Assembly: GCF_934561735.1 (NCBI RefSeq)
Contig: NZ_CAKTGT010000001.1
Location: 186,001 to 250,000 of the forward strand
From: an uncultured Eubacterium sp.
GTDB taxonomy: Bacteria; Bacillota; Clostridia; Oscillospirales; Acutalibacteraceae
Reading direction: 5' to 3'
DNA: 64,000 bases
The translations under genes and the position numbers were made by a program. The number at the start of each line of letters is the position of its first letter. Positions within the stretch are counted from its first letter, which is position 1. Positions 43,018 to 52,204 of this stretch are shown piece by piece. The notes under the pieces are model-generated. The model ran no database searches and was not told the DNA's origin. It worked only from the letters and a program-made list of their open reading frames with translations.

Positions 43018-44289
43018 ATGAAACTCACTAAAAAAGTTTTGGCTGTTCTCCTTGCCGCTTTGATGGTAGTTGTAGCTGCATTTGCAGGCTGCTCTGCTTC
43101 AAAGAGCAATGACGACAGCAAAGAACCATCATCAACAGACGCAAAGACAGTTAAGTTCGGTTTGATTACTCTTCATGATGAAAACTCAACTTACGACAAG
43201 AACTTCATCACAGCTGCAAAGGAAGCTGCCGAAGCTTGCGGAGTAGAGCTTGTTCAAAAGAACAACATCGAAGAAGGACAGGCTGCATATGAAGCAGCTG
43301 CTGAACTTGTTGACGAAGGCTGCAACCTTATCCTTGCAGACAGCTTCGGTCACGAGGACTACATTATTCAGGCTGCTAAGGAATTCACAGATGTACAGTT
43401 CCTTCACGCAACAGGTACAAAGGCTCACACAGAGAACCTTCCAAATTACCACAACGCTTTTTCTGCTATCTATGAGGGCAGATACCTTGCAGGTGTTGCA
43501 GCAGGTGAAAAGCTCAACCAAATGATCGCAGACAAAAAGATTACTGCTGACCAGGCTAAGATGGGTTATGTAGGTGCATATACTTACGCTGAAGTTATCT
43601 CAGGTTACACTTCATTCTATCTTGGTGCAAAGAGCGTTTGCCCATCTGTAACAATGAAGGTTACATTCACAGGTTCATGGTATGACGAAACAGCCGAGAA
43701 GGAAGCTGCTCAAAAGCTTATCAACGACGGTTGCGTAGTTATTTCACAGCACGCTGACTCAATGGGTGCTCCTACAGCTTGTGAAAAAGCAGGCGTTCCA
43801 AACGTTTCATACAACGGTTCAACAGAATCAGCTTGCCCTAACACATTCATCGTATCTTCAAGAATCAACTGGGCTCCTTACTATGAGCACTGCATCAAGG
43901 CAGTTCAAGAGGGTAAGGAAATCGAAGCTGACTGGGTTGGCACACTTTCCGACAATTCAGTATGCCTTACAGACTTCGGTGCAAAGGCAACAGCCGACGG
44001 CACAGCAGAAGCAGTTGAAAAGGCAAAGAAGGGTCTTGAAGACGGCACAATCCATGTATTTGATACTTCAACATTCACTGTTACAGTAACAAAGGATAAG
44101 AACCAAAACGCAAAGGTAGACGCTGACGGTCACCTCACAAGCTATATGGCTGATGTTGACACAGACGCAAAATACACTCCTGATACAGAAGCTGTTAAAG
44201 ACGGTTACTTCCACGAATCTGAATACCGTGCAGCTCCATACTTCGATATTCAAATCGACGGTATCGAATTGCTTGATGTTGCTTTCTAA
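43018..44289 (+). CDS. BMP-family nucleoside-binding lipoprotein of an ABC transporter
   Basis: Extracellular substrate-binding lipoprotein of 423 residues. The ATG at 43018 follows GGAGGAAAACGAA; an upstream frame extension of 30 codons is rejected. The signal peptide ends in a lipobox, VAAFAGC, with the lipidated Cys near residue 24. The mature part has the BMP (PnrA/BmpA) fold: KFGLITLHDENSTYDKNF, an AIYEGRYLAGVAAG segment and VGAYTYAEVISGY. With the ATPase and two permeases downstream it forms a purine nucleoside importer, and the flanking xpt and hpt support purine cargo. Codon bias and a hairpin after the stop suggest it is made in excess over the other subunits. Confidence 0.92.
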   Translation: MKLTKKVLAVLLAALMVVVAAFAGCSASKSNDDSKEPSSTDAKTVKFGLITLHDENSTYDKNFITAAKEAAEACGVELVQKNNIEEGQAAYEAAAELVDEGCNLILADSFGHEDYIIQAAKEFTDVQFLHATGTKAHTENLPNYHNAFSAIYEGRYLAGVAAGEKLNQMIADKKITADQAKMGYVGAYTYAEVISGYTSFYLGAKSVCPSVTMKVTFTGSWYDETAEKEAAQKLINDGCVVISQHADSMGAPTACEKAGVPNVSYNGSTESACPNTFIVSSRINWAPYYEHCIKAVQEGKEIEADWVGTLSDNSVCLTDFGAKATADGTAEAVEKAKKGLEDGTIHVFDTSTFTVTVTKDKNQNAKVDADGHLTSYMADVDTDAKYTPDTEAVKDGYFHESEYRAAPYFDIQIDGIELLDVAF

Positions 44290-44312
44290 GTAACGCTTTA
44301 ATAAACTGCACT

Positions 44313-44340
44313 CCGTGGCGAGGGATTACCCTCGTCACGG
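44313..44340 (+). terminator. Hairpin between binding-protein gene and ATPase gene
   Basis: Stem CCGTGGCGAGGG/CCCTCGTCACGG with loop ATTA and no T run. It may stabilise the upstream mRNA end or cause partial termination. Confidence 0.6.
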
Positions 44341-44409
44341 TATAGTTGTTTTATACAGAAGTATAAAAATGACAAAATTTATTCTTTTATGATGATTTAA
44401 GAGGTCGCA

Positions 44410-45960
44410 ATGGAAAACAAATTAGCTTTGGAATTAAAGGGCGTCACCAAAAAATTCGGCAAGGTTGTGGCAAATCACGATGTGTCGTTGCAGGTGCACC
44501 ACGGAGAAATTTTGGCTATCCTCGGCGAAAACGGCTCGGGCAAAACCACACTTATGAATATGGTGTCCGGCATTTACTTTCCCGATGAAGGTCAGATTTT
44601 TGTTGACGGAGAAGAGGTTATCATCAAATCTCCTAAAGACGCATTTAAGTATAAAATAGGTATGATTCATCAGCATTTCAAACTTGTTGATGTTTTTACC
44701 GCTACCGAAAATATAGTTCTCGGTGTAGAGGACGGCAAAAAATATAATATCAAAGAGGCTAAAAAGCGTGTTAAGGCTATCACGGACAAGTACGGCTTTA
44801 ACATTGATTTAGACAAAAAAATCTACAATATGTCTGTGTCCGAAAAGCAGACTGTTGAAATCATCAAGGTACTTTACAGAGGTGCGGATATTCTTATTCT
44901 TGACGAGCCGACCGCTGTACTTACCCCACAGGAAACGGAAAAATTATTTGATGTTCTTCGCAATATGCGTAAGGACGGTAAATCAATTATCATAATCACT
45001 CACAAGCTTCATGAGGTTTTGGAAATCTCGGACAGAGTTGCAATTCTCCGCAAGGGCGAGCATGTAGACACCGTGCTTACCAAGGATGCAACCGAACAGT
45101 CGCTTACGGAAGCTATGATGGGTGAAAAAATAGACCTTAATATCATAAGAGAAGAACCAAAGAATGTAAAAGAGCGACTTGATGTTGAGCACCTCACCGT
45201 TATTAAGCGTGACGGCACAAAGGCACTTGACGATGTAAACTTTAAGGCTTACGGCGGCGAAATCCTCGGCATTGCCGGTATCAGCGGCTGCGGTCAAAAA
45301 GAACTTCTTGAATCAATCGCAGGACTTCAGCAAACAACAAAGAAGTCGAGCATTTTGTACAAGCCTGACGATTTAGGTCCGCAACAGCTTGTAGGCAAAT
45401 CACCGAGGGAAATCAGAAAACTCGGCATTGCTCTTTCGTTTGTTCCGGAGGACAGACTCGGTATGGGACTTGTCGGCAATATGGACATTGTTGACAATAT
45501 GATGCTCCGTTCGTACAAGGGCGGCAAAACCGCATTCCTCAGCAGAAAAGAGCCAAAGCATTTGGCAGATGACATTATCGAAAAACTCGAGGTTGTCACT
45601 CCGAGTGCTTCAACTCCCGTAAGACGGCTTTCGGGCGGTAATGTTCAAAAGGTTCTTGTCGGCAGAGAAATCGCACTCGGACCAAAGGTGCTTATGGTTG
45701 CTTATCCCGTAAGAGGTCTTGACATCAACTCATCATACACAATTTACGGACTTTTGTCGGAACAAAAAGAAAAGGGCACAGCCGTTATTTTTGTTGGTGA
45801 GGATTTGGATGTTCTCATTGAGTTGTGCGACAGAATTATGGTAATTAATTCCGGCGTCATTACCGGAGTGGTAGACGGCAAAACCGCTACTAAGGAAGAA
45901 ATCGGTCTTTTGATGACCAAAAGCGTTGAAAGGGAGGTAAACACAGATGGCAAAGAATAA
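44410..45960 (+). CDS. Nucleoside ABC transporter, ATP-binding protein (NupO/YufO type)
   Basis: Double ATPase of 516 residues. The first nucleotide-binding domain has Walker A GENGSGKTTLMN, signature MSVSEKQ and Walker B ILILDEPTAVLTP. The second has the degenerate A site GISGCGQKE, a good signature RLSGGNVQKVLVGREI, and VLMVAYPVRGLD, the pattern usual for sugar and nucleoside importers of this class. It overlaps the first permease gene by 14 bases. Confidence 0.93.
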   Translation: MENKLALELKGVTKKFGKVVANHDVSLQVHHGEILAILGENGSGKTTLMNMVSGIYFPDEGQIFVDGEEVIIKSPKDAFKYKIGMIHQHFKLVDVFTATENIVLGVEDGKKYNIKEAKKRVKAITDKYGFNIDLDKKIYNMSVSEKQTVEIIKVLYRGADILILDEPTAVLTPQETEKLFDVLRNMRKDGKSIIIITHKLHEVLEISDRVAILRKGEHVDTVLTKDATEQSLTEAMMGEKIDLNIIREEPKNVKERLDVEHLTVIKRDGTKALDDVNFKAYGGEILGIAGISGCGQKELLESIAGLQQTTKKSSILYKPDDLGPQQLVGKSPREIRKLGIALSFVPEDRLGMGLVGNMDIVDNMMLRSYKGGKTAFLSRKEPKHLADDIIEKLEVVTPSASTPVRRLSGGNVQKVLVGREIALGPKVLMVAYPVRGLDINSSYTIYGLLSEQKEKGTAVIFVGEDLDVLIELCDRIMVINSGVITGVVDGKTATKEEIGLLMTKSVEREVNTDGKE

Positions 45961-47059
45961 CAATTCCGTGCGTGAACCTCTTTTTCATGTAGTTAAAAGG
46001 GACGGAGTTTCAAAGGCAAAATCCTGGGCAATCAGAATTATTGCAATACTCCTTGCACTCGTTTTTTCGGGCATTATCACAATGCTCCTCACGGGCGAAA
46101 ACCCAATCAGCGTGTATGCCACAATGTTTGAGGGTGCTTTCGGTTCAAGCCGAAAGGTGTGGAAACTTCTCCAAAACCTTGCAATGCTCCTCTGCGTTTC
46201 GCTTGCACTTACTCCTGCTTTTAAGATGCGATTTTGGAACATCGGTGGCGAAGGTCAGGTGCTTATCGGCGGTCTTGCAACAACAGCTTGTATGGTGCTC
46301 CTCGGCAACAAAGTGCCAAATGCACTTCTCATCATTATTATGATTGTTGCTTCAGTTGTTGCAGGTGCTCTTTGGGCACTTATTCCGGCTGTGTTCAAGG
46401 CAAGCTTTAATACAAACGAAACCTTGTTCACACTTATGATGAACTATGTTGCGATTCAACTTGTTTCGTATTTCTGTATGCTTTGGGAAAATCCAAAGGG
46501 TGCAGGCAAAATCGGTATCATCAACCGTGAAACAGAGGCAGGCTGGCTGCCTGTAATCGGGGATAAAACCTATCTCCTCAACATCTTGATTGTACTTGCA
46601 ATCACCGTTGCAATGTATATCTATCTCAAATATTCAAAGCACGGCTACGAAATTTCGGTAGTCGGCGAATCGGAAAACACCGCAAGATATATCGGTATCA
46701 ATGTTAAAAAGGTTATTTTGAGAACTATGGCACTCTCGGGTGCTGTGTGCGGTATCGCAGGACTTCTCCTTGTAGGCGGCACGGACCACACAATCTCAAC
46801 CACAACTGCCGACGGCAGAGGCTTCACCGCAATTATGGTATCGTGGCTTGCAAAGTTCAATCCTATTTATATGATTTTGACCTCGCTTCTTTTGGTATTC
46901 CTCGAAGCAGGTGCAGACCAAATCTCAATGATTTTCGGTCTTAATCAGAGCTTTTCGGAAATCATCACCGGTATAATTTTGTTCTTTATTATCGGCAGTG
47001 AGTTCTTCATCAACTACAAATTGCAGTTCCGCACTTCATCAAAAAAGGAGGTAAAGTAA
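45947..47059 (+). CDS. Nucleoside ABC transporter, permease 1 (NupP/YufP type)
   Basis: Membrane subunit of 370 residues with about ten hydrophobic segments. The N-terminal 30 residues are cytoplasmic. The BPD-2 permease family motif region is visible in LTPAFKMRFWNIGGEGQVLIGG and GESENTARYIGINV. It overlaps the ATPase gene by 14 bases and precedes permease 2 by one base. Confidence 0.92.
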   Translation: MAKNNNSVREPLFHVVKRDGVSKAKSWAIRIIAILLALVFSGIITMLLTGENPISVYATMFEGAFGSSRKVWKLLQNLAMLLCVSLALTPAFKMRFWNIGGEGQVLIGGLATTACMVLLGNKVPNALLIIIMIVASVVAGALWALIPAVFKASFNTNETLFTLMMNYVAIQLVSYFCMLWENPKGAGKIGIINRETEAGWLPVIGDKTYLLNILIVLAITVAMYIYLKYSKHGYEISVVGESENTARYIGINVKKVILRTMALSGAVCGIAGLLLVGGTDHTISTTTADGRGFTAIMVSWLAKFNPIYMILTSLLLVFLEAGADQISMIFGLNQSFSEIITGIILFFIIGSEFFINYKLQFRTSSKKEVK

Positions 47060-47060
47060 T

Positions 47061-48053
47061 ATGTTTGCAACTTTGATTACTTTTCTTCACAGAGCCATTA
47101 TGCAGGGTATTCCGCTTTTGTTCGGCTCAACGGGTGAAATTATTACAGAAAAATCGGGCAACCTCAACCTTGGTATTCCGGGCATTATGTACATCGGCGG
47201 TATGAGCGGCGTTATCGGTGCGTTTTTCTACGAAAATTCACTCACCGATAAGGCAGACGCCAACGGCTTCCTTGCAATTTTTATTCCGCTTATTTCCTGT
47301 ATTTTGGGTTCGCTCATCGCAGGTATGATTTATTCGTTCCTCACCGTAACCCTCAAGGCTAACCAAAATGTTACGGGTCTTGCACTCACAACTTTCGGTA
47401 CGGGCTTCGGCAACTTCTTCGGCGGTTCGCTCATCAAACTTACCGGTGCGGATGTTCCGTCTGTTGCTCTTTCAACAACTTCCGCTTATTTCAGCAAAAC
47501 TCTCCCTGTTGCGGAAACAACGGGATGGTTCGGCAAGCTGTTTTTGAGCTACGGATTTTTGGCTTATCTTGCAATCATCATTGCTCTTGTTTGTGCATAT
47601 GTGCTCAACAAGACAAGAGTAGGCTTGCATCTTCGTGCAGTAGGCGAAAACCCGGCAACCGCAGATGCGGCAGGCATTAATGTTGAAAAAACAAAGTACA
47701 TCGCAACGGGTATCGGCTCAATTATCGCAGGTCTTGGCGGTCTTTACTATGTTATGGACTATGCAAACGGCGTATGGTCAAACGACGGCTTCGGCGACAG
47801 AGGCTGGCTTGCAATCGCACTTGTTATCTTTGCTGTGTGGAAGCCGAATATGAGTATTCTCGGCTCAATCGTTTTCGGCGGACTTTACATTGTTTATCTA
47901 TATGTTCCGAGTGCACTCCGCACACAGGAACTTTTCAAGATGATTCCTTATCTTGTTACAATCTTTGTTCTTATTCTTGTCAGCGTAAGAAAGAAGAAGG
48001 AGGACCAGGGTCCTGCAGCTTTGGGACTTTCGTACTTCCGTGAGGAAAGATAA
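47061..48053 (+). CDS. Nucleoside ABC transporter, permease 2 (NupQ/YufQ type)
   Basis: Second membrane subunit, 330 residues, with TGEIITEKSGNLNLGIPG near the start and AVGENPATADAAGINV later, both conserved in this permease family. It completes the importer. hpt follows after 63 bp that contain one family-1 hairpin. Confidence 0.92.
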   Translation: MFATLITFLHRAIMQGIPLLFGSTGEIITEKSGNLNLGIPGIMYIGGMSGVIGAFFYENSLTDKADANGFLAIFIPLISCILGSLIAGMIYSFLTVTLKANQNVTGLALTTFGTGFGNFFGGSLIKLTGADVPSVALSTTSAYFSKTLPVAETTGWFGKLFLSYGFLAYLAIIIALVCAYVLNKTRVGLHLRAVGENPATADAAGINVEKTKYIATGIGSIIAGLGGLYYVMDYANGVWSNDGFGDRGWLAIALVIFAVWKPNMSILGSIVFGGLYIVYLYVPSALRTQELFKMIPYLVTIFVLILVSVRKKKEDQGPAALGLSYFREER

Positions 48054-48064
48054 AATTATCTTGT

Positions 48065-48089
48065 CGTAGGGGAGGATATTATCCTCCCG
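48065..48089. repeat. Family-1 palindromic repeat
   Basis: CGTAGGGGAGGATATTATCC followed by TCCCG, between permease 2 and hpt. As a hairpin in the transcript it may separate expression of hpt. Confidence 0.85.
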
Positions 48090-48116
48090 TAAAATAACTG
48101 ATAAAAGGAGATTACT

Positions 48117-48662
48117 ATGGCTAATCTTGACAATAATATAGAAAAGGTGCTTGTTACCAAGGAAGAACTTGAGGCAATCAACGCTCGCCTCGGAGCACAG
48201 ATAACAAAGGATTTTGAGGGCAAAAACCTCCTTGTGGTAGGTATTCTTAAAGGCTCGATTTACTTTTTGGCAGACCTTACAAGATATATCGATTTGCCGC
48301 TTAAACTCGACTTCCTTGCCGTATCAAGTTACGGCGGCGGTACTCGTTCATCGGGTGCGGTAAAGATTATCAAGGATATTGATATTGACCTTGCAGGCTA
48401 CGATGTTCTTCTTGTTGAGGATATTCTCGACTCGGGCAGAACCCTTGAATATGTAAGAAGACTCCTTTCGGCAAGAGGGGCAAACAGTATTTCAATCGTG
48501 ACGCTTCTTGATAAGCCTGAACGCAGAGTTGTTGATATTCACCCGGATTATGTCGGCTGTGATGTGCCTGACGAATTCGTTGTCGGCTACGGTCTTGATT
48601 ACGACCAGGAATACCGCAACATTCCGTACATCGGCTCACTCAAGCGTGAGATTTATGAATAA
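48117..48662 (+). CDS. hpt: Hypoxanthine phosphoribosyltransferase
   Basis: Salvages hypoxanthine and guanine to IMP and GMP. The 181 residues have GILKGSIYFLADL, SSYGGGTRSSG and the PRPP motif VLLVEDILDSGRTL, with the C-terminal DEFVVGYGLDYDQEYRN. It ends the xpt-transporter-hpt group. Together the proteins import nucleosides and recover the bases. AAAGGAG precedes the ATG. Confidence 0.95.
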   Translation: MANLDNNIEKVLVTKEELEAINARLGAQITKDFEGKNLLVVGILKGSIYFLADLTRYIDLPLKLDFLAVSSYGGGTRSSGAVKIIKDIDIDLAGYDVLLVEDILDSGRTLEYVRRLLSARGANSISIVTLLDKPERRVVDIHPDYVGCDVPDEFVVGYGLDYDQEYRNIPYIGSLKREIYE

Positions 48663-48677
48663 AATAGTTTAACCTAT

Positions 48678-48735
48678 TATGCCTCCTCTTATTTATAAGG
48701 GGAGGTGGCAACACGAAGTGTTGACGGAGGGGTTT
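48678..48735. repeat. Family-2 palindromic repeat
   Basis: ATGCCTCCTC, AT loop, GGGGAGGTGGC, core AACACGAAGTGTT, GACGGAGGGG. It is not within a MITE-like element here. Confidence 0.8.
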
Positions 48736-48739
48736 TAGA

Positions 48740-48778
48740 ATGCCGTAAGTATTAAACTTACGGCATTTTACATTTTTT
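48740..48778 (+). terminator. Terminator after hpt
   Basis: Stem ATGCCGTAAG/CTTACGGCAT (48740-48749, 48757-48766), then T-rich sequence. Confidence 0.85.
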
Positions 48779-48836
48779 GTAATACAGTGGATTTTATATT
48801 AATAATATGTTATTATATAAAAAAGGAGGTTTTTAT

Positions 48837-49751
48837 ATGAAAAGATTTTTATCAGTTTTATTATCATTGGTTTTGGCAATCGGTATGTTCGGCGGAATTT
48901 CCGCAACGGCGTATGCCAAAGATGCAATAAATGTTAAGTACGAACAAACCGAAGCACGCAAGATGTTAAATCGTATTAATCAGTTCAGAACAGCAGGCTC
49001 GTGGTGCTGGGATGAATCAAACACAAAAAAGGTGAAATATCCGGCAGTAAAAGCACTTGTATACGATTATGATTTGGAAAGATCGGCTATGATTCGTGCG
49101 GCTGAAATCAGCAGATTGTACGAGCACACCCGTCCAAATGGCAAAGGACCGGAAACTGCACTTTCAGGCTACGGCACCTGCGGTGAAAACATTGCATATA
49201 CAGAAGGCATTGCTTTGAGCGAAGAATTTATTTTCGGACTCTGGAAAGAGGATAACGAGGACTATAACGGTCAGGGCCACAGAAGAAATATGCTCAACGG
49301 CGATTTCGGTGCAATCGGCATTGCTTGCTGTTATGTTAACGGCAGATATTATTGGGTGCAGGAATTCCGTGATTATGTTGTTGATACAAGTAATACCCCG
49401 GCAAACAACAGCAACAGCGATGTTGTGGTTGACGGCACAGCAGTGCCAAGCCTTACAGGCATAAAAATTACTGCTCCCAATCCGCCGACAATCAAGGTTA
49501 CTTCTCCAAAGAAAAAGGCTGTTAAAATCAGCTGGAATTCACAGGCGAACATCAAGAGCTATCAGCTTCAATATTCATACAACAAAAAGTTTAAGAACAA
49601 AAAGACGCATAATGTTGCCGAACGCTACGGCTCGTTTACAATCAACGGATTAAAATCCAAGAAAAAGGTTTATGTTCGTGTTCGTGTAAAAAACAAATCA
49701 ACAGGCAAATTTACAAAATGGTCAAAGGTCAAAGCCGTAAAGATTAAGTAA
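48837..49751 (+). CDS. Secreted CAP/SCP-domain protein with C-terminal fibronectin-like domain
   Basis: Exported protein of 304 residues. The ATG at 48837 follows AAAGGAGG. A signal peptide covers residues 1-27 (cleavage after ATAYA). The CAP (SCP/PR-1/YkwD-like) domain at about 35-185 shows RMLNRINQFR-like helix 1, SRLYEHTRPNG with the active-site His, GENIAY, and GQGHRRNMLNGDFGAIGIAC with the second His. After an Asn/Ser linker comes a Lys-rich fibronectin-III-like domain (about 215-304: KISWNSQANIKSYQLQYS, YVRVRVKNKSTGKFTKWS). The same type of domain begins the vWA/lipase protein at 56.75 kb. The role of bacterial CAP proteins is poorly known. Confidence 0.88.
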   Translation: MKRFLSVLLSLVLAIGMFGGISATAYAKDAINVKYEQTEARKMLNRINQFRTAGSWCWDESNTKKVKYPAVKALVYDYDLERSAMIRAAEISRLYEHTRPNGKGPETALSGYGTCGENIAYTEGIALSEEFIFGLWKEDNEDYNGQGHRRNMLNGDFGAIGIACCYVNGRYYWVQEFRDYVVDTSNTPANNSNSDVVVDGTAVPSLTGIKITAPNPPTIKVTSPKKKAVKISWNSQANIKSYQLQYSYNKKFKNKKTHNVAERYGSFTINGLKSKKKVYVRVRVKNKSTGKFTKWSKVKAVKIK

Positions 49752-49882
49752 AAAATTAAGAACAAGCCGTTCTTATCTATCGGTTTGGTGGGTGCTTTTG
49801 CAGAAGTGCATAGGTTGAAGCAAACCACACAAATCATTGTCAAAATTGTTTTGGTGTGGCTCAAAACTTTATCTACAGTTAA

Positions 49883-49917
49883 AAAAGTCCTTACGGTATT
49901 CAGCCGTAAGGACTTTT
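49883..49917. terminator. Bidirectional terminator (CAP gene / MATE gene)
   Basis: Stem AAAAGTCCTTACGG/CCGTAAGGACTTTT (49883-49896, 49904-49917). The 130 bp before it hold a degenerate relative of the inner hairpins of the oriC repeat (GGTGCTTTTGCAGAAGTGCA) and no gene. Confidence 0.85.
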
Positions 49918-49921
49918 GTTT

Positions 49922-51292
49922 TTATTGCGTTTTGCCGACAGCACTTTGTTGTTTGGCAAGGCGTTTAAATTTTTTCTGTTTGTTAATATAAATAATTGCA
50001 AGCGGAATATCCGCCAAAAGCCAAGCGGCAGGAGCGGCATAGCAAACAGCCGAAAAGCCGATAATCTTTGTAAAAATAAAGGCAATGGCTATTCTGCCCA
50101 CAAGCTCGCCGGCACCGGCAATCATATTTGCATATGTGTAGCCGAGCCCCTGCAATGAGTTACGCAGTACAAAAAGTATTGCAACAAGGCTGTAGCATTG
50201 TGCGGTTGCAAGTATGTATCTATTTGCGGCAAACATCATTTCGTTGTTCACTTCTGTTGAAAACAGGCTCACAAGCGGTTCGCCGATTGCGTACAGCGTT
50301 ATGCTCATTACAACCGAAACCACGAGGTCAAGCACAAATATCTTGTGTATGCTTTTTATGATTCTGTCGTAATTTTTTGCACCGTAGTTTTGCCCAACAA
50401 AGGTTTGCGTAGCCACACCCAAACCGCTCATCGGAATGTTTGTAAGGTTTTCAACCTTGCCTGCGGCGGTAAATCCCGCAATAACATTTGCACCGAAACC
50501 GTTTACAGCACCTTGCAGGCACATAGAACCGATTGATGTAATTGTAAATTGAAGCGATACGGGTATGCCGAGTTTAATCTGTTCCCAGGCAACTTTGATG
50601 TTCGGCTTAAAATCGGATTTTGTAACCGATATGTTTTGATTAAATTTGAATATATACGCTCCCGTGAGTATCATTGCAAGTGCTTGCGATATAAGCGTTG
50701 CACCTGCCGCACCCTCAACTCCCCAAGCAAAATGCTTAACAAACAGCAAATCAAGGAAAAAATTGACTATTACGCTGACAATGTGAAAGTACAGCGGTTT
50801 TCTGCTTTCGCCGACCGCTCTTGATATTGCCGTAAAGTTGCTTGAAAGCATTTGAAACGGAACGCCGAAGTACAGCACATTGATGTATGATGCCGACATT
50901 TTGATTATTTCGTTCGGTGTGCCGATTGCACGAAGCAGAGGATAACTCAAAATTTCGCCGAAAATTATTGTGCAAATTCCCGCAATGAGCGAAACCTTAA
51001 CGCTTGATGCGGTGTATAAATTCAGTTTTTTTCTGTCGTTTGCACCGAACGCCTGTGCTATCGGAATGGTAAAGCCGCTTGTAAGTCCGAGCGATGCACC
51101 AACAACAAACGAACTGATTGAACCTACATTGCCCACAGCCGCCAAAGCGTCGGTGGATACATATCTGCCTACAATGATGTTGTCAACAAGCGAGTAGTTG
51201 TATTGCAAAAGTGAGCTTAACATTATCGGCAGTGCAAACGGAATTATGCTTTTGAGCACATTGCCCGAGAGCATATTGCTTTTTTGTTTCAT
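49922..51292 (-). CDS. MATE-family multidrug efflux transporter
   Basis: Membrane antiporter of 456 residues with 12 predicted helices in two halves. The first helix region IIPFALPIMLSSLLQYNYSLVDNIIVGRYV and the VGNVGSISSFVVG stretch are typical of MATE proteins of the DinF/NorM-like branch in clostridia. The ATG is 3 bp after the VanW stop, so the two are one operon. Substrate unknown. Confidence 0.92.
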   Translation of the reverse strand: MKQKSNMLSGNVLKSIIPFALPIMLSSLLQYNYSLVDNIIVGRYVSTDALAAVGNVGSISSFVVGASLGLTSGFTIPIAQAFGANDRKKLNLYTASSVKVSLIAGICTIIFGEILSYPLLRAIGTPNEIIKMSASYINVLYFGVPFQMLSSNFTAISRAVGESRKPLYFHIVSVIVNFFLDLLFVKHFAWGVEGAAGATLISQALAMILTGAYIFKFNQNISVTKSDFKPNIKVAWEQIKLGIPVSLQFTITSIGSMCLQGAVNGFGANVIAGFTAAGKVENLTNIPMSGLGVATQTFVGQNYGAKNYDRIIKSIHKIFVLDLVVSVVMSITLYAIGEPLVSLFSTEVNNEMMFAANRYILATAQCYSLVAILFVLRNSLQGLGYTYANMIAGAGELVGRIAIAFIFTKIIGFSAVCYAAPAAWLLADIPLAIIYINKQKKFKRLAKQQSAVGKTQ

Positions 51293-51295
51293 AGA

Positions 51296-52174
51296 TTATG
51301 ATTTCTTCTTTTTTGTGGTTTTGGTTGATTTGTCGGATTTTTTGGTTGTTTGTTTTTTCGCCGTGGTGGTTGGCTTCGGCTTGTTGTACTTGCTTACGGT
51401 GCGGTAGTTTTGCTTGCCGTCAACCGTTCTTGTCAGCACATACTGTCCGCCGTCCTTTTTGATGTTAATCTTTACATTGTCGGGTTTAACATCTTTTTTG
51501 CCGTAAAGCTTGCAAGTGAGTTTTCCGCCCTCACAGGTCATTTTTATTCTCACATCACAACCGAGTGTGTTTTTAAACTTAAAATCCTTGCTGTTCCATT
51601 GCACCGTGGCATCGCCGCCGAGCGGAACATATCCGATTTCAAGCGAATGGTTTGTTCTGTACACAATTTCAACATTTGCACGGAGCACGCACTCAAACAA
51701 TGTGGAGCTTACTTGGCAAACACCGCCGCCGAGCCCGTCTACAAATTCGCCGCCGTTGATAACCTTTGCGGTTTCGTATCCTGCGGTTACGGTTCTCTTG
51801 CCGACTGTTTGGTTAAACGAAAATACGGCGTCGTCCGGGATTTTGATATTGTTCAGCTTGCTTACAGCGGCTTTTAAGTTTGCTGTTCTTGTTTCATCGC
51901 TTGAACGGTAGTAAGAGGTGTATGTACCAAGCTCATACGGATAGTCGCCATCGCTGTCTTTTGAAAGCCCCGGATAGACCTTCATCGTGTCGCTTTCTTT
52001 AAATGTTGTTTCCAAATCTTCCGTTGTGGTAGGTTTGGTGGTTGTTGTCGTTGTTGTTTCGCTTGTGGATTCTTCTTCATCTTTTACATTCGCCGTGCAA
52101 CCCGTTACGGCGCAGATTATTATTGTGAAAACAAGCAAAACGGCTAATAATCTTTTACTTCTTTTCTCTTTCAT
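51296..52174 (-). CDS. VanW-family lipoprotein
   Basis: Surface lipoprotein of 292 residues. The signal peptide ends in a lipobox, CAVTGC. A Thr-rich linker follows (about 38-55). The VanW domain spans about 85-215 with FSFNQTVGKRTVTAGYETA and GLGGGVCQVSSTLFE, as in VanW and YoaR. The C-terminal tail is Lys/Thr-rich and probably wall-associated. The ATG at 52174 is used instead of a GTG one codon before. VanW is found with glycopeptide resistance clusters, but its job is unknown, and no van ligase is nearby. Confidence 0.88.
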   Translation of the reverse strand: MKEKRSKRLLAVLLVFTIIICAVTGCTANVKDEEESTSETTTTTTTKPTTTEDLETTFKESDTMKVYPGLSKDSDGDYPYELGTYTSYYRSSDETRTANLKAAVSKLNNIKIPDDAVFSFNQTVGKRTVTAGYETAKVINGGEFVDGLGGGVCQVSSTLFECVLRANVEIVYRTNHSLEIGYVPLGGDATVQWNSKDFKFKNTLGCDVRIKMTCEGGKLTCKLYGKKDVKPDNVKINIKKDGGQYVLTRTVDGKQNYRTVSKYNKPKPTTTAKKQTTKKSDKSTKTTKKKKS

Positions 52175-52204
52175 CACAAATTTTGCCTTTGGTTTTGTTT
52201 TAGT

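Noticed and set aside
51296..52174. Vancomycin-resistance cluster because of VanW and VanZ proteins
   Set aside because: The two genes are 23 kb apart, and no vanA/B ligase, vanH, vanX or vanRS is in the window.
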